Positions 34,096 through 42,808 are shown, counted from the first letter of the stretch. The stretch is DNA of 53,517 nt from Pokkaliibacter sp046614695 (GCF_046614695.1 NZ_JBKKHQ010000022.1:1-53517); one strand, 5' to 3'. The notes: generated by a model not told the origin, from the letters alone. Program-made: numbers and translations.

Positions 34096-34458
34096 TCAGA
34101 ACTCATTAAGCAAGTCGGGAAAGGGAAGGCCTGCGAGGGCCACCAGATTCTCCATCATGCGTTGCGGAGTGCCTGGCTCATGATCGTACTTGGGCCAGCT
34201 GTGCCAGAGGATCAGTGTCTGCTTGCCATTCATGCTCACATAGCAATCACGAAAGCGGTATGCATCCTCAAAGCGACGGCTCAGGGTCTCCTGCGCCATA
34301 TCAGGAGACTGAGCATTAGCTTGCACTGTCAGTGCCATTCCCCAGCCTGTCTGACCATTTTGGCAGCAAATAGCCAAGCCAGGTTCCCAGGTGATTAAGG
34401 CATCAACCTTGTCGAGGGCGGAGCGTACGAACTCATCTCTGTCCATCGCGTTTAACAT
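34096..34458 (-). CDS. hrpV: HrpV-like T3SS regulatory protein
   Basis: A 120-aa cytoplasmic protein, last gene of the hrpF-hrpG-hrcC-hrpT-hrpV operon. The FRDCYVSM segment and the C-terminal ALAGLPFPDLL helix resemble HrpV. In P. syringae HrpV is a negative regulator that binds HrpS and is released by HrpG. Here no hrpS is in the window, so its target is open. The fold is probably chaperone-like. CGGAG lies 7 nt upstream of the ATG. The call leans on position plus limited resemblance. Confidence 0.72.
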   Translation of the reverse strand: MLNAMDRDEFVRSALDKVDALITWEPGLAICCQNGQTGWGMALTVQANAQSPDMAQETLSRRFEDAYRFRDCYVSMNGKQTLILWHSWPKYDHEPGTPQRMMENLVALAGLPFPDLLNEF

Positions 34459-34479
34459 GGGCGACTCCGTAGCTGCGGC

Positions 34480-34686
34480 TCAGGGATTAAAGGTATAGAC
34501 GGTGATTTCCTCATTGGAATTCACGCTGTCGCGCATACTTTGTGGCCACCAGATCACCATTTTTTGTGGTGTCGATAGTGGGCGCCCGCAAAGTCCTGCG
34601 CACTGAGTATCACTTTTAATGCTGCTACAGCCAGCCAGAGCGGCAAGCATCAGTGCGGCAAATGTCAGTCGGAGCGAATGTTTCAT
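34480..34686 (-). CDS. hrpT: HrpT-type outer membrane lipoprotein (secretin pilotin)
   Basis: A 68-aa lipoprotein precursor with a classical signal peptide ending in the lipobox LAG-Cys20. The mature part contains CGRPLSTPQKMVIWWPQSMR, typical of HrpT. Such lipoproteins help the HrcC secretin reach and assemble in the outer membrane. The start overlaps the hrcC stop by 4 nt, and hrpV follows after 21 nt. Residues after Cys20 (SSIKS) fit outer-membrane sorting. Confidence 0.88.
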   Translation of the reverse strand: MKHSLRLTFAALMLAALAGCSSIKSDTQCAGLCGRPLSTPQKMVIWWPQSMRDSVNSNEEITVYTFNP

Positions 34687-36824
34687 GGCTGTACAGCTCC
34701 AGTTGATAATTCTTGAACCGGGGTGGTGCGAGCAGGCTCGGCAGCCGGGGTGATCAGGCTGGCACGACGTGGGCCTGGCTCAGGCTTGCGAACCGCAATA
34801 AAGACTTCCGCCTGCTCATTTGGCGTCAGGTCGGTATCGGGCCACACAGTGACGCCCAGTACGTTGTGGTTGTCGCAGTCAGCCTCATCAAAGCGGCGAC
34901 GGAAAGGCGTATTGTTCTTCGCTACGGCAACCATGATGTTGTAGTCACGGCCAATGTACCATTGTGACTGAGGCATCATGCGGGTCAGGCGAGGGTGGCA
35001 CAGTGCGGTGGGCAAAGGATGCTCCGCATCGTTACGCTCGACAAAGCCTTCAGGGATCCGCTTGTCGACCAGAGTCGCGAACGAATTAGTGATGCTCTTG
35101 CGTGTTAGGCCTTCGCCCTCGCCAGTACGCACGCCAATGTTAGCCATGGCTTCGCGTGCTGTCTGACGGTTCTTCTCGGATAGATAGCGGGTAGGGTTGA
35201 GTTCATTACCAACGATGCGTGGAGTGATGATGAAGACACGCTCACGACGAGTCTGGGAGTCATTTTTGTATCGGAAGAGGCCGCCGATACCAGGCAGATC
35301 ACCCAGCAGCGGAATTTTGCTGTCAGAGTTGCTGCGTTGCTCAACATTGAAACCACCGACAACCAGTGAACGATCAGCGCGAATAACGGCCTGTGTGGAG
35401 ATCGTTCCACGGCTTACATCCGGGGTATTGGCGTAAGTAGTACTGGTGCTATCCGAGGAAGAGGAGTCACTGGAGGAGCTGTCACTTTGCTCAATGCTAC
35501 CGTCTTCAATATTCAGGGAAAGCTGAATAGTTTGTTCGCTGCCGTTAAGAATGGCGCGTGGAATCACCTGCAAGCTGGTGCCAGCGGTCACTGGAGAGAT
35601 ATTCGCAACGCGTTCGCCAATCGCCGTAATAAAGGCCGTCTGGTTAAAGTCGATCACAGCTGGCTGGTTCTCGATGGTCAGAATCGAGGGGTTGGCGACC
35701 AGTGAGGCATCCCCTTTTTGCTCCAGTGCATGGATCTCGGCATAGAAGTGGCTGAAGTCCTGAATCAGTACGGTCGCAGTGGACCCTGAGGCCAGGCTTG
35801 CTGCATTGAAGGTTGCTTCAGTTGAGCCGCGACCAACCTGCCAGTTAAGGCCAAGTTCTGAGAGTTTGCTACGCTCGATATCCAGAATGACCGCATCGAT
35901 TTCGATCAGGTTACGCGGTACGTCGAGCTTTTCGATCAGGCTTTCGTACATGTCGTGCTTTTCCGGATCGTCATGGATCAGGATCGAGTTGTTACGAATA
36001 TCGGCGCTGACTTTACTGGACTTGTTGCTGCGGTCCTTGACCAATGAGGTGATCTGGGACTGCGTCATATTCTGGTTATCCACCTGATTCTGCATACGGT
36101 TCATCGCAGAATTCGTCAGAGACTCCAGACCGCCGAAGGCATCAGACGGAGAGATGTTGCTGGAGTTCATGTTCAGGGGAATAGAGTCTTTACTCTTGGT
36201 GCCAAGCAGCTCACCCAGAATGGTGGCGACACCCGGGACAACAATAGTCTGGTTGCGGTAGGTGACCTGTCGATCATCGGCGAGCGCATAGCGAAGCGGG
36301 AAGACCATGAAGTCGTACTTGTCTTCACCCTTCTTCTTTTTCTTGCTCAGTTCTTCAACGAAGTTAACGTAACTTTTTGGACCGGAAACAATGACCACGC
36401 CTTCGTCAGGGAGTTCACCCCAGCCGAAGCGATCGTCCAGCAAACCCACCTGAGTTAATGCATCTTTCAGGTCCGCGACCGCATCCTCAGAGACATCAAG
36501 GCTGACAGAAGTCTGTTCATCGAGGGGGCTGATATAGAGCACGCCATTGTAGACGTACCATTGAAAGCGGTTATCGAGGGCGAGACGATCAAGAAAGTCT
36601 TTGGCGCTGTCGGCGCGCATCTTGCCATCTACAACGCCGGTGACGCCGTGCATGTCCAGACGGACGCCAAATACACGGGTGAAGTCATCCAATGCCTGAC
36701 GTAACGAGGTGTTGTTAGCGTCGTAAGCATACGCGTTCTTTTTCCAGGTGGCCGGAACAGCGGCCATTACCGGCGTGGCTATTGCCACGGAGAGTAACAG
36801 GGCGGCAACAATTTTCTTGACCAT
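34683..36824 (-). CDS. hrcC: T3SS outer membrane secretin HrcC (SctC)
   Basis: A 713-aa secretin that forms the outer-membrane ring. It has a signal peptide (about 1-22), then N0/N1-type domains (IPATWKKN-like start, LYISPL), a KKKKKGEDKYDFMVFPLRYA segment of N3 type, and the secretin core. The core shows NPSILTIENQPAVIDFN, VIPRAI and the PLLGDLPGIGGLFRY gate region followed by FIITPRIV. A Ser/Asp/Thr-rich loop near 455-470 is noted. The C-terminal about 100 residues beyond the core probably contact the HrpT lipoprotein. It lies 58 nt after hrpG. Confidence 0.95.
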   Translation of the reverse strand: MVKKIVAALLLSVAIATPVMAAVPATWKKNAYAYDANNTSLRQALDDFTRVFGVRLDMHGVTGVVDGKMRADSAKDFLDRLALDNRFQWYVYNGVLYISPLDEQTSVSLDVSEDAVADLKDALTQVGLLDDRFGWGELPDEGVVIVSGPKSYVNFVEELSKKKKKGEDKYDFMVFPLRYALADDRQVTYRNQTIVVPGVATILGELLGTKSKDSIPLNMNSSNISPSDAFGGLESLTNSAMNRMQNQVDNQNMTQSQITSLVKDRSNKSSKVSADIRNNSILIHDDPEKHDMYESLIEKLDVPRNLIEIDAVILDIERSKLSELGLNWQVGRGSTEATFNAASLASGSTATVLIQDFSHFYAEIHALEQKGDASLVANPSILTIENQPAVIDFNQTAFITAIGERVANISPVTAGTSLQVIPRAILNGSEQTIQLSLNIEDGSIEQSDSSSSDSSSSDSTSTTYANTPDVSRGTISTQAVIRADRSLVVGGFNVEQRSNSDSKIPLLGDLPGIGGLFRYKNDSQTRRERVFIITPRIVGNELNPTRYLSEKNRQTAREAMANIGVRTGEGEGLTRKSITNSFATLVDKRIPEGFVERNDAEHPLPTALCHPRLTRMMPQSQWYIGRDYNIMVAVAKNNTPFRRRFDEADCDNHNVLGVTVWPDTDLTPNEQAEVFIAVRKPEPGPRRASLITPAAEPARTTPVQELSTGAVQP

Positions 36825-36882
36825 GGTGTACTCGAACTACAGAGAAGATTGGGCGGATTGTTACCAGATATTACACCATGGT

Positions 36883-37359
36883 TCAACCCAGAGACTGTCG
36901 GTGCAGTGACTCCATCAATAATGCCGATCCCAAACTCTGAACCTGTGACACTGTTCGGCTTTGTACGGGTTTGTTAGTCCTGGTTGGCACTGCACTCAAC
37001 ATACTATGCCATGTATCGGCCTGGTTGAGGATCGATTCGAGGCGTCGAACCATGAGAGAGATGCCAGTTTCTCGCGGAATAGTGTCAATGAGACAGTAAC
37101 ATTCCGTCTCACGTCGCCAGGCAAGGGCTGCAAAGAAGGAGGCCATGCTGGGCCAGACCATCTTCAGCATCATGCTCTGATCATAGGCAATTCCGGGGAT
37201 GTCCTCCTCCAGATCGATGGAGATGTGCACCATATCACCGTCTTTACGGAATACGCTGGTCATCCCATCGATATAGAGGTGGTAGTCCTTCTCGGCGCTG
37301 GACAGCCAGTCGCTTAACAGGCTGTGCAAAGAGGGAGAGTTGGACTCAGTTGATGCCAT
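36883..37359 (-). CDS. hrpG: HrpG-like T3SS chaperone/regulatory protein
   Basis: A 158-aa protein with a chaperone-like alternation of helices and strands (DMVHISIDLEEDI, CYCLIDTIP) in the hrpG position between hrpF and hrcC. In P. syringae HrpG is a chaperone-like anti-repressor that sequesters HrpV, and HrpV is encoded three genes downstream here. The ATG overlaps the end of hrpF by 14 nt, indicating translational coupling. The call rests mainly on position and size. Confidence 0.75.
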   Translation of the reverse strand: MASTESNSPSLHSLLSDWLSSAEKDYHLYIDGMTSVFRKDGDMVHISIDLEEDIPGIAYDQSMMLKMVWPSMASFFAALAWRRETECYCLIDTIPRETGISLMVRRLESILNQADTWHSMLSAVPTRTNKPVQSRTVSQVQSLGSALLMESLHRQSLG

Positions 37360-37567
37360 TGAGAATTGCCTTTGCCAGGTTGTGTTTTACGGTCACTTCC
37401 TGGTTAACCGCCCAGCTGGCATTCGCGTTCTGGCGCATGGCTGAGTTGAATGCATAGATATCATCCAGTGATGCGCCATCCAGATTGGTGACCAGGTCAT
37501 CCATGTTTTTCTGGCTACGATCAAACTGAGTGTCGAGGCGGCGTTGGATTGCGTCTACAGAGGCCAT
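37346..37567 (-). CDS. hrpF: HrpF-family small T3SS protein
   Basis: A 73-aa helical protein, first gene of the operon after the hrp box. Two helices are separated by a short turn (LDGASLDDIYAFNSAMRQ, then a second helix to AKAILNGIN), similar in layout to HrpF of P. syringae and to needle-type subunits. HrpF is needed for pilus assembly or secretion, but its exact role is not settled. The ATG lies 33 nt below the hrp box at 37601-37628. The call rests on position, size and helical pattern. Confidence 0.76.
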   Translation of the reverse strand: MASVDAIQRRLDTQFDRSQKNMDDLVTNLDGASLDDIYAFNSAMRQNANASWAVNQEVTVKHNLAKAILNGIN

Positions 37568-37600
37568 GATGAACTCCCAAGTACTGTGGTTTGTGAGTTT

Positions 37601-37628
37601 TGTGTGGCATTGCTTTGGGCGAAGTTCC
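37601..37628 (-). promoter_or_regulatory. hrp box for the hrpF-hrpG-hrcC-hrpT-hrpV operon
   Basis: On the minus strand GGAACT (37628-37623), 15 nt, then CCACACA (37607-37601), a full match to the HrpL consensus. It stands 33 nt before hrpF. The region to 37728 also has to hold the divergent folA promoter. Confidence 0.92.
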
Positions 37629-37728
37629 CGGATCGATACACTTTCTTGGTTGCGCTGCGATCATGGGGAAGATGAGGTAGAGTGTAGCGCTCTTAATCAG
37701 GTAATCCAGAAGTCAGCAAGGATCTCTC

Positions 37729-38232
37729 ATGAAAGTAGCAGCGATTGTCGCAACAAGTCTCAATGGCGTCATTGGTGTTGAGAATCGGCTGCCTTGGCAT
37801 ATCCCCGAAGACCTCAAATACTTTCGCCGGGTGACCATGGGCAAGCCTGTGTTGATGGGGCGAAACACCTTCGATTCTATTGGTCGCGCGCTGCCTGGAC
37901 GGACCAATATTGTGCTGACGCGTAATCCTGAGTGGCAACACGAAGGCGTGGTGGTGGCTCATGAGCTAGATGAGGCTCTTGAGCAAGCCAAAGCTGCGGC
38001 GCAGAAAGCCGGAGCGGAAGAGGTCATGATTATGGGTGGCGCGCAGCTCTATAACACCATGCTGCCTCATTGTGATCGTCTCTATCTTACGCGCGTACAC
38101 ACGCAGATTGAGGGCGATGCTTTTTTCCCGGATGTGAACCCCTTGCAGTGGCAGGAGGTCAGCAGAGAATCACTCGGTGCAACGGATGAGCGCCCTGCCT
38201 GTGACTTTCTGGTATTGGAGAGGATTGCCTGA
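37729..38232 (+). CDS. folA: Dihydrofolate reductase
   Basis: A 167-aa DHFR that reduces dihydrofolate to tetrahydrofolate with NADPH, restoring the cofactor consumed by ThyA. Signatures are GVIGVENRLPWHIPEDLKYF (substrate-site Asp replaced by Glu, as in many DHFRs), MGRNTFDSIGR, and IMGGAQLYNTML. It has housekeeping character and reads opposite to the T3SS genes on both sides (hrpF left, hrcU right). In related bacteria folA usually sits beside thyA. Here T3SS operons occupy the space, so the island has split or surrounded it. Confidence 0.96.
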   Translation: MKVAAIVATSLNGVIGVENRLPWHIPEDLKYFRRVTMGKPVLMGRNTFDSIGRALPGRTNIVLTRNPEWQHEGVVVAHELDEALEQAKAAAQKAGAEEVMIMGGAQLYNTMLPHCDRLYLTRVHTQIEGDAFFPDVNPLQWQEVSRESLGATDERPACDFLVLERIA

Positions 38233-38247
38233 GGTTTAATGCTCAGG
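38228..38247. terminator. Small hairpin between convergent folA and hrcU
   Basis: CCTGAG (38228-38233) pairs with CTCAGG (38242-38247) across the folA stop codon. There is no long T run on either side, so it is at best a weak terminator. Confidence 0.35.
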
Positions 38248-38254
38248 TTGTTGC

Positions 38255-39352
38255 TCAGATGTTCTCGATATCTTCGATTTGCATCACATCATTGGAGCGA
38301 CCGGCTTCATTATCCAGCTCACGAATGACCTGATAAATACGCGCTACATAACGCAGGGTCGGGCGAGGAATAAACTCGCCCTCATCGACTTTATGGAGTG
38401 TGCGTGCCAGCCAGACAAAACGAATGACCGGAATCTCCCGCTCTTGTGCCTGAGAGATCAGGTCCAGCGCATCATCATCAACGCCTTTGGTCACCACGAC
38501 CGGTAGCGGTGTCAGCTCGGGGCGATAATAGAGTGCCACGGCATAGTGTGTCGGGTTTACAACCAGCGCATCTGCCTCACCCAGCTCCGGACCCTTGGCA
38601 GGACCGTCACTGGATGCCAGTTCACGGGCAAGAGATTTACGGTGACCTTTCATATGGGGGTCACCTTCGGCGTTCTTGTATTCCTGCTTAACGTCGTCCT
38701 TACTCATCTTGAGGCTCTTCAGGTGGAAGTACTTCTGCATGCCAAAGTCGATGGCGGCGAGTACCAGAAGAAGCATCAGACAGACGCGCTCAAGACGCAC
38801 AAATATCGCGGCAATACCCTGCCAGGCGGAATCCAGATCCGTCAGTGGTAGCATCAGCAGGGTGTCAAAGGCGGGCGGCAGGATAAACCACAGCAGGGAG
38901 CCAATAATGGCGGCCTTACAGATGTTGGTGAATAGCTCAAAGAGCTTCTTGCCGGAGAACATCTGTTTGATCTGGTTTAGCGGGTTGATCTTGTTGAGAT
39001 CGAACTGCAGTGCTTCCGGCGCAAACAGGAAGCCAAACTGCATCCAAGTGCCGGCAAGTCGCATAATCACCGCAATACCCAGCGCAATGGCCAGCATGGA
39101 GCACATGATAAGAAAGCAGTTGGTCGCTACCGCTTTGACAGCATAACCAAAAGGTTGGTCAAGCACTGTCAGTGGTGAACTCACCATGCTTTCCAGCTTG
39201 TTCATGCCGGTTTCCACCATGGAAAGCACCGCTTCCAGAACACCTGCAGTGATAAGCAGTTTGGGAACGTCCTGACTTTGCCCCACCTGGCCCTTTTTTC
39301 GGGCATCTTCTATTTTCTTGGGTGTGGCCTGTTCCGTCTTTTCTCCGCTCAT
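38255..39352 (-). CDS. hrcU: T3SS export switch protein HrcU (SctU)
   Basis: A 365-aa member of the FlhB/YscU family. Four membrane helices occupy about residues 30-205, preceded by the typical SGEKTEQATPKKIEDARKKG start. The cytoplasmic domain carries the self-cleaving NPTH motif (266-269) in ALVVNPTHYAVAL. Autocleavage switches substrate specificity from pilus or rod to effectors. TAGGAGGG lies 4 nt from the ATG. It is the last gene of the hrpQ-hrcU operon and converges on folA. Confidence 0.96.
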   Translation of the reverse strand: MSGEKTEQATPKKIEDARKKGQVGQSQDVPKLLITAGVLEAVLSMVETGMNKLESMVSSPLTVLDQPFGYAVKAVATNCFLIMCSMLAIALGIAVIMRLAGTWMQFGFLFAPEALQFDLNKINPLNQIKQMFSGKKLFELFTNICKAAIIGSLLWFILPPAFDTLLMLPLTDLDSAWQGIAAIFVRLERVCLMLLLVLAAIDFGMQKYFHLKSLKMSKDDVKQEYKNAEGDPHMKGHRKSLARELASSDGPAKGPELGEADALVVNPTHYAVALYYRPELTPLPVVVTKGVDDDALDLISQAQEREIPVIRFVWLARTLHKVDEGEFIPRPTLRYVARIYQVIRELDNEAGRSNDVMQIEDIENI

Positions 39353-39364
39353 ATGCCCTCCTAC

Positions 39365-40162
39365 CTATTCGCCGATGTTGAGTTTAAACATCTGCTTGAG
39401 CACAGCCTGGAACGTGGTGAACTGCACACCTTTTTCCTGCGCCAGATAAAGAAGCGTCGGGGTGTACAGCACAAGGAAACCCAGACCAACCAGACATTTG
39501 AGTGGCATGGCCAGAACAAATGCCTGCATCTGGGGAGCATAAAGACTCAGAATCGCCATCCCGAACTCAATCAGCAACAACAGGCCAACGAGGGGAGCAG
39601 CATAGAGAACAACATCATGAAACGCGGTTGATAGCAGGCCCTGGTAGACATCCATGGCATCCGGTGCCGGAATCGGTAACCAAGCTGTCGGTGGCCATAA
39701 CAGGTAGCTGTCCCAGATTACCTGCAGCAATGACAAAAAAGCGCCTGTGACTACAAAGAGCACAATAACTGTCTGCTTGATAAGAAAGCCCAACGAGGTT
39801 TCATTCTGACCCAGCGCTGGGTTGAGCTGACCGCCCATCAGCGCGCCACGCTGGTTATCAAAAAGAGAGCCAACGGATTCATAGAGCCAGAAGGGAATAC
39901 CTAAAAGCGTGCCCAGCAACATGCCGAGAATGGCTTCTTTGGCATACAGGCCCGCAAAGGACGTCCAGGTGCCATCGTCAGGCAGGGCATCCTTGATGCC
40001 GGGCGCTACCATCAGGCTCATGATAATGACGAGGGCATAACGCAACATGCCCTTCAATTCATGGAAGGAGAAAATGGGAACCAGCAGCATGCAGGGGTAC
40101 ATGCGAGCCATGCCCAGGGTCATGGACATGACCCATTGGGACAGGACATCAAAGTACTGCAT
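39365..40162 (-). CDS. hrcT: T3SS export gate protein HrcT (SctT)
   Basis: A 265-aa polytopic membrane protein of the FliR/YscT family and part of the export gate with HrcR and HrcS. Several long hydrophobic helices are visible, with conserved ALVIIMSLMVAPGI and GFLIKQTVIVLFVVTGA segments. It starts one base after the hrcS stop and ends 12 nt before hrcU, in the invariant R-S-T-U order. Confidence 0.94.
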   Translation of the reverse strand: MQYFDVLSQWVMSMTLGMARMYPCMLLVPIFSFHELKGMLRYALVIIMSLMVAPGIKDALPDDGTWTSFAGLYAKEAILGMLLGTLLGIPFWLYESVGSLFDNQRGALMGGQLNPALGQNETSLGFLIKQTVIVLFVVTGAFLSLLQVIWDSYLLWPPTAWLPIPAPDAMDVYQGLLSTAFHDVVLYAAPLVGLLLLIEFGMAILSLYAPQMQAFVLAMPLKCLVGLGFLVLYTPTLLYLAQEKGVQFTTFQAVLKQMFKLNIGE

Positions 40163-40163
40163 G

Positions 40164-40424
40164 CTACATCCCGGGGTTGGGTATCAGGTTAAACATCTGC
40201 CCGGTCAACTGCATCAGCTCGACGCCTACCCAACGCCCGGTCAGGGCCAGCGTAAGGCCTACAGCAACCAGTTTCACCGTGAAAGGCAGGGTTTGATCCT
40301 GTACCTGCATCAGTGCCTGTAACAGCGAAATAATGACACCGACGAGGAGTGCAACCAGCAGTGGTGGCGCTGACAACATTACGACCAGCACCATACCCTG
40401 TTTAAAGAGAGTCAGGACGTCCAT
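40164..40424 (-). CDS. hrcS: T3SS export gate protein HrcS (SctS)
   Basis: An 86-aa protein with two membrane helices of the FliQ/YscS family. The family pattern SAPPLLVALLVGVIISLLQA (first helix and turn) and QTLPFTVKLVAVG (second) is clear. In the assembled gate SctS hairpins wrap around the SctR/T core. It lies between hrcR and hrcT with 1-2 nt gaps, implying coupled translation. Confidence 0.95.
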   Translation of the reverse strand: MDVLTLFKQGMVLVVMLSAPPLLVALLVGVIISLLQALMQVQDQTLPFTVKLVAVGLTLALTGRWVGVELMQLTGQMFNLIPNPGM

Positions 40425-40426
40425 AG

Positions 40427-41095
40427 CTAGAGCCCGCCGGTTTGCACATAGGTATAGAAAAGGCCATCAAGCAGGCGCCCCCAGCCATCGACCAGCACAA
40501 AGAGCAGTATCTTCAGGGGGAGAGATATCGTCATGGGCGACACCATCTGCATACCCAGAGCCAGCAGGACGTTGGAAACGATCAGGTCGATAACGATAAA
40601 GGGGATATAAATCAGGAAGCCGATTTTAAGACCTGCTTGCAGCTCCGACAGCATAAAGGCCGGAATCGTGATCAGCAGGTCGTCCTTGTGAACCTCTTTG
40701 GCCATATCTTTTGGCCAGAGCATGGCGGTGTTTCCCATCAAATGGGTGACAACGTCCGGGTCTGAGTTCCTGGACATGAACTTCTGAAGCGGGCCCACAA
40801 TCTGGTTCACACTTTCCTGCATGGCATCCAGAGTGCTGAAATCAGGCGGAGTCTCTTTGACCTGTTCAGAAACCTGCTTGAAAACAGGCGCCATAACGAA
40901 GAGCGTCGCCGCCAGGGCAATACCGTAGATCGCCATGTTAGGCGGTACCTGCTGAACACCCATGGCGTTACGGGTGATCATCAGTACCATCGAAATCTTG
41001 AGAAAGGCACTACAGACAATCAGCATGATTGGCAGTAGAGATAGCCCCCCGAGAAAGACGGCAAAAATTAACGGATCGACTTCACCGAGATTCAT
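40427..41095 (-). CDS. hrcR: T3SS export gate protein HrcR (SctR)
   Basis: A 222-aa protein of the FliP/YscR family that forms the pentameric core of the export gate. Hallmarks are the N-terminal helix with SAFLKISMVLMITRNAMG, and the C-terminal half with IPAFMLSELQAGLKIGFLIY followed by PMTISLPLKILLFVLVDGW. The start overlaps the hrcQ stop by 4 nt (ATGA). Confidence 0.96.
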   Translation of the reverse strand: MNLGEVDPLIFAVFLGGLSLLPIMLIVCSAFLKISMVLMITRNAMGVQQVPPNMAIYGIALAATLFVMAPVFKQVSEQVKETPPDFSTLDAMQESVNQIVGPLQKFMSRNSDPDVVTHLMGNTAMLWPKDMAKEVHKDDLLITIPAFMLSELQAGLKIGFLIYIPFIVIDLIVSNVLLALGMQMVSPMTISLPLKILLFVLVDGWGRLLDGLFYTYVQTGGL

Positions 41096-42243
41096 GCTGG
41101 CAAGTTCACATCAGTCAGCTGGAGACCCAGCTGTCCTTCCACTTCTACCAATTCACCGCGTGCGATAAGGCGCTGACCCTGATACAGGCCGGCTTCACCC
41201 GGTGTGGCCCCCTGAACCAGCAGTACCGAACCTGGGCCGACCTGCTGGAGCTCATCCAATGTCATGCTGACTTCGCCAATCTTGATGGTCAGCGTGGTAT
41301 CCATGGCTTGTGTCAGTCCTTCATGACCAGTGCTTTCCTGTTCTCCGTAAGCCTGATCAAAATTCTGATGCTGGTCGTAATTGTCATAACCCTGTTGTTC
41401 CTGGTCATCCCAGCCTTGCTGATAGTCAGGGTTGTTCTCGTCGCCATGCATCTTGGCTGCCTCTCTGGTTATGACATGGGTTTTAGTGACTTCGAGCAGA
41501 ACCTCGGTTCCCTCATCCTGATAGAAGACACCCAGCTGCAAGGGGCCCAGTTGCAGATAACCAAGGCCCTCAGGGGTAAATTTAGGTTGTTTTGGGACAA
41601 TCACATCGCCACGGCTCAGGGAGCAGAACTGCTCCAGTGGCAGGCGTACATGACCCAGCACCAGGGGGGCGCTAACAGGCCAGTAGCCTAGCGATGCGGC
41701 GGGCATGGACTGCCAGTAACCGCGCTCAAGCCAATGGTTAAAAGTACGAAGCGGCATCGCCAGCGGCGAGGTGATAACCACATCACCTTGCTGGAATTTC
41801 AGTTCTGCCAACGTGGGAGTGATGGGTGCTGAACTCTGCCCCAAGGGCTGGATTTCGCCAAACAAACTGCGAAGGCCAGGGTCGAGCAGGGCATTGTAGA
41901 GTTCTGTGTACCAGGCTTGCTGATCCGGTGTTTCCGCCGGCTCAGTCACGAAAGGCGCCTGGGACCAGTGATTCAGCAGGGACTCACAAAGACGCGCAGG
42001 GAGAGAAAAATTACCACTGCCTGAACTCAGATTGATCCACTGCAGGTTATCGCGGGCGGTATTCTGAGTGGCCTGTCGGATTTCCAGCAGGGCAGGGCCG
42101 CCTTGCATGTCCGGTAGCTCAAGACGCCAGCCGCGACCAATGCGGTGACGCAGATCGACTTCTGCGTTACTGATATTTCGAAGTTTTAGCGGGGTGGCGC
42201 TTGAGGCCGACGCACTCTTAAAGAGCGCATACACATTACTCAT
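41092..42243 (-). CDS. hrcQ: T3SS cytoplasmic ring protein HrcQ (SctQ), single-chain
   Basis: A 383-aa SctQ/FliN-type protein of the sorting platform. The N-terminal part corresponds to HrcQa. The C-terminal about 70 residues (from MDTTLTIKIGEVSMTLDEL) form a SPOA domain corresponding to HrcQb. In P. syringae these are two genes; here they are one. A linker very rich in Gln, Asp, Tyr and Asn (about residues 265-312) joins the halves. An in-frame ATG at codon 314 (minus-strand position 41304) with AAGGA 12 nt upstream could give a separate SctQ-C product, as known in other systems. It overlaps hrpP by 8 nt and hrcR by 4 nt. Confidence 0.9.
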   Translation of the reverse strand: MSNVYALFKSASASSATPLKLRNISNAEVDLRHRIGRGWRLELPDMQGGPALLEIRQATQNTARDNLQWINLSSGSGNFSLPARLCESLLNHWSQAPFVTEPAETPDQQAWYTELYNALLDPGLRSLFGEIQPLGQSSAPITPTLAELKFQQGDVVITSPLAMPLRTFNHWLERGYWQSMPAASLGYWPVSAPLVLGHVRLPLEQFCSLSRGDVIVPKQPKFTPEGLGYLQLGPLQLGVFYQDEGTEVLLEVTKTHVITREAAKMHGDENNPDYQQGWDDQEQQGYDNYDQHQNFDQAYGEQESTGHEGLTQAMDTTLTIKIGEVSMTLDELQQVGPGSVLLVQGATPGEAGLYQGQRLIARGELVEVEGQLGLQLTDVNLPA

Positions 42244-42808
42244 CCAAAGCGTCTCCGCGTAACGCCAGACTCAGGTTCACTGGCCGGCCAAAGCTATCAG
42301 TCAATTGCTCGCCAATCTTCTTGCGCGAGCGTTTGGCCAATTCTAAACCCTGTTGTTGCTGGAAAATAAGCTTCACTTGCCAGCTTTCTACTTCCGGGTT
42401 GGCTTTAACCATCACTTCGCCCAGATGTGGCATCAACAAACTGCACTCAAACGCCGCTGGCGTGGGAGGCATCTGGTCGGAGATTTTCTGGCACATCTGC
42501 ATGAGCGCTGCGGACATCGGCGCAGTTCCGCGGGCGCCGTCAGAATCCTGTGCCATGCCTTGCTGATCAGAGTGGCCGTCACCCCCCATGGAGTTCATCC
42601 CCAGAGAAGGCATCATCATCTGCTGAAAGAGTAGCGCATCCTGCTTAAGAACTTCGCGGGTTTCTCCACGGTTCTCTTTGCGAGAGGCATCCTGACTCCC
42701 TTGGGCGTTGCCCTGTTTGTCGGCTCGATTGTTATTCTGCTGACGTGGGGGGGCTGGGGGCTGTTGGGTGGCCGTTTTGGTATTGATGGCGCTACGAGGA
42801 TCAGCCAT
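42236..42808 (-). CDS. hrpP: T3SS substrate-specificity switch protein HrpP (SctP)
   Basis: A 190-aa protein in the hrpP position. The N-terminal half is disordered and rich in Gln, Asn and Pro (QQPPAPPRQQNNNRADKQ). The C-terminal half is a compact T3S4-type domain (LMPHLGEVMVKA, ELAKRSRKKIGEQL). HrpP is itself secreted and controls the switch between pilus and effector export together with HrcU. It overlaps hrpO and hrcQ by 8 nt each. Family identity rests on domain layout and position. Confidence 0.82.
   Translation of the reverse strand: MADPRSAINTKTATQQPPAPPRQQNNNRADKQGNAQGSQDASRKENRGETREVLKQDALLFQQMMMPSLGMNSMGGDGHSDQQGMAQDSDGARGTAPMSAALMQMCQKISDQMPPTPAAFECSLLMPHLGEVMVKANPEVESWQVKLIFQQQQGLELAKRSRKKIGEQLTDSFGRPVNLSLALRGDALDE

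Noticed and set aside
41092..42243. Frameshift-fused hrcQa/hrcQb
   Set aside because: The frame is open throughout, with a coherent linker and normal overlaps at both ends, so it is a genuine single gene.
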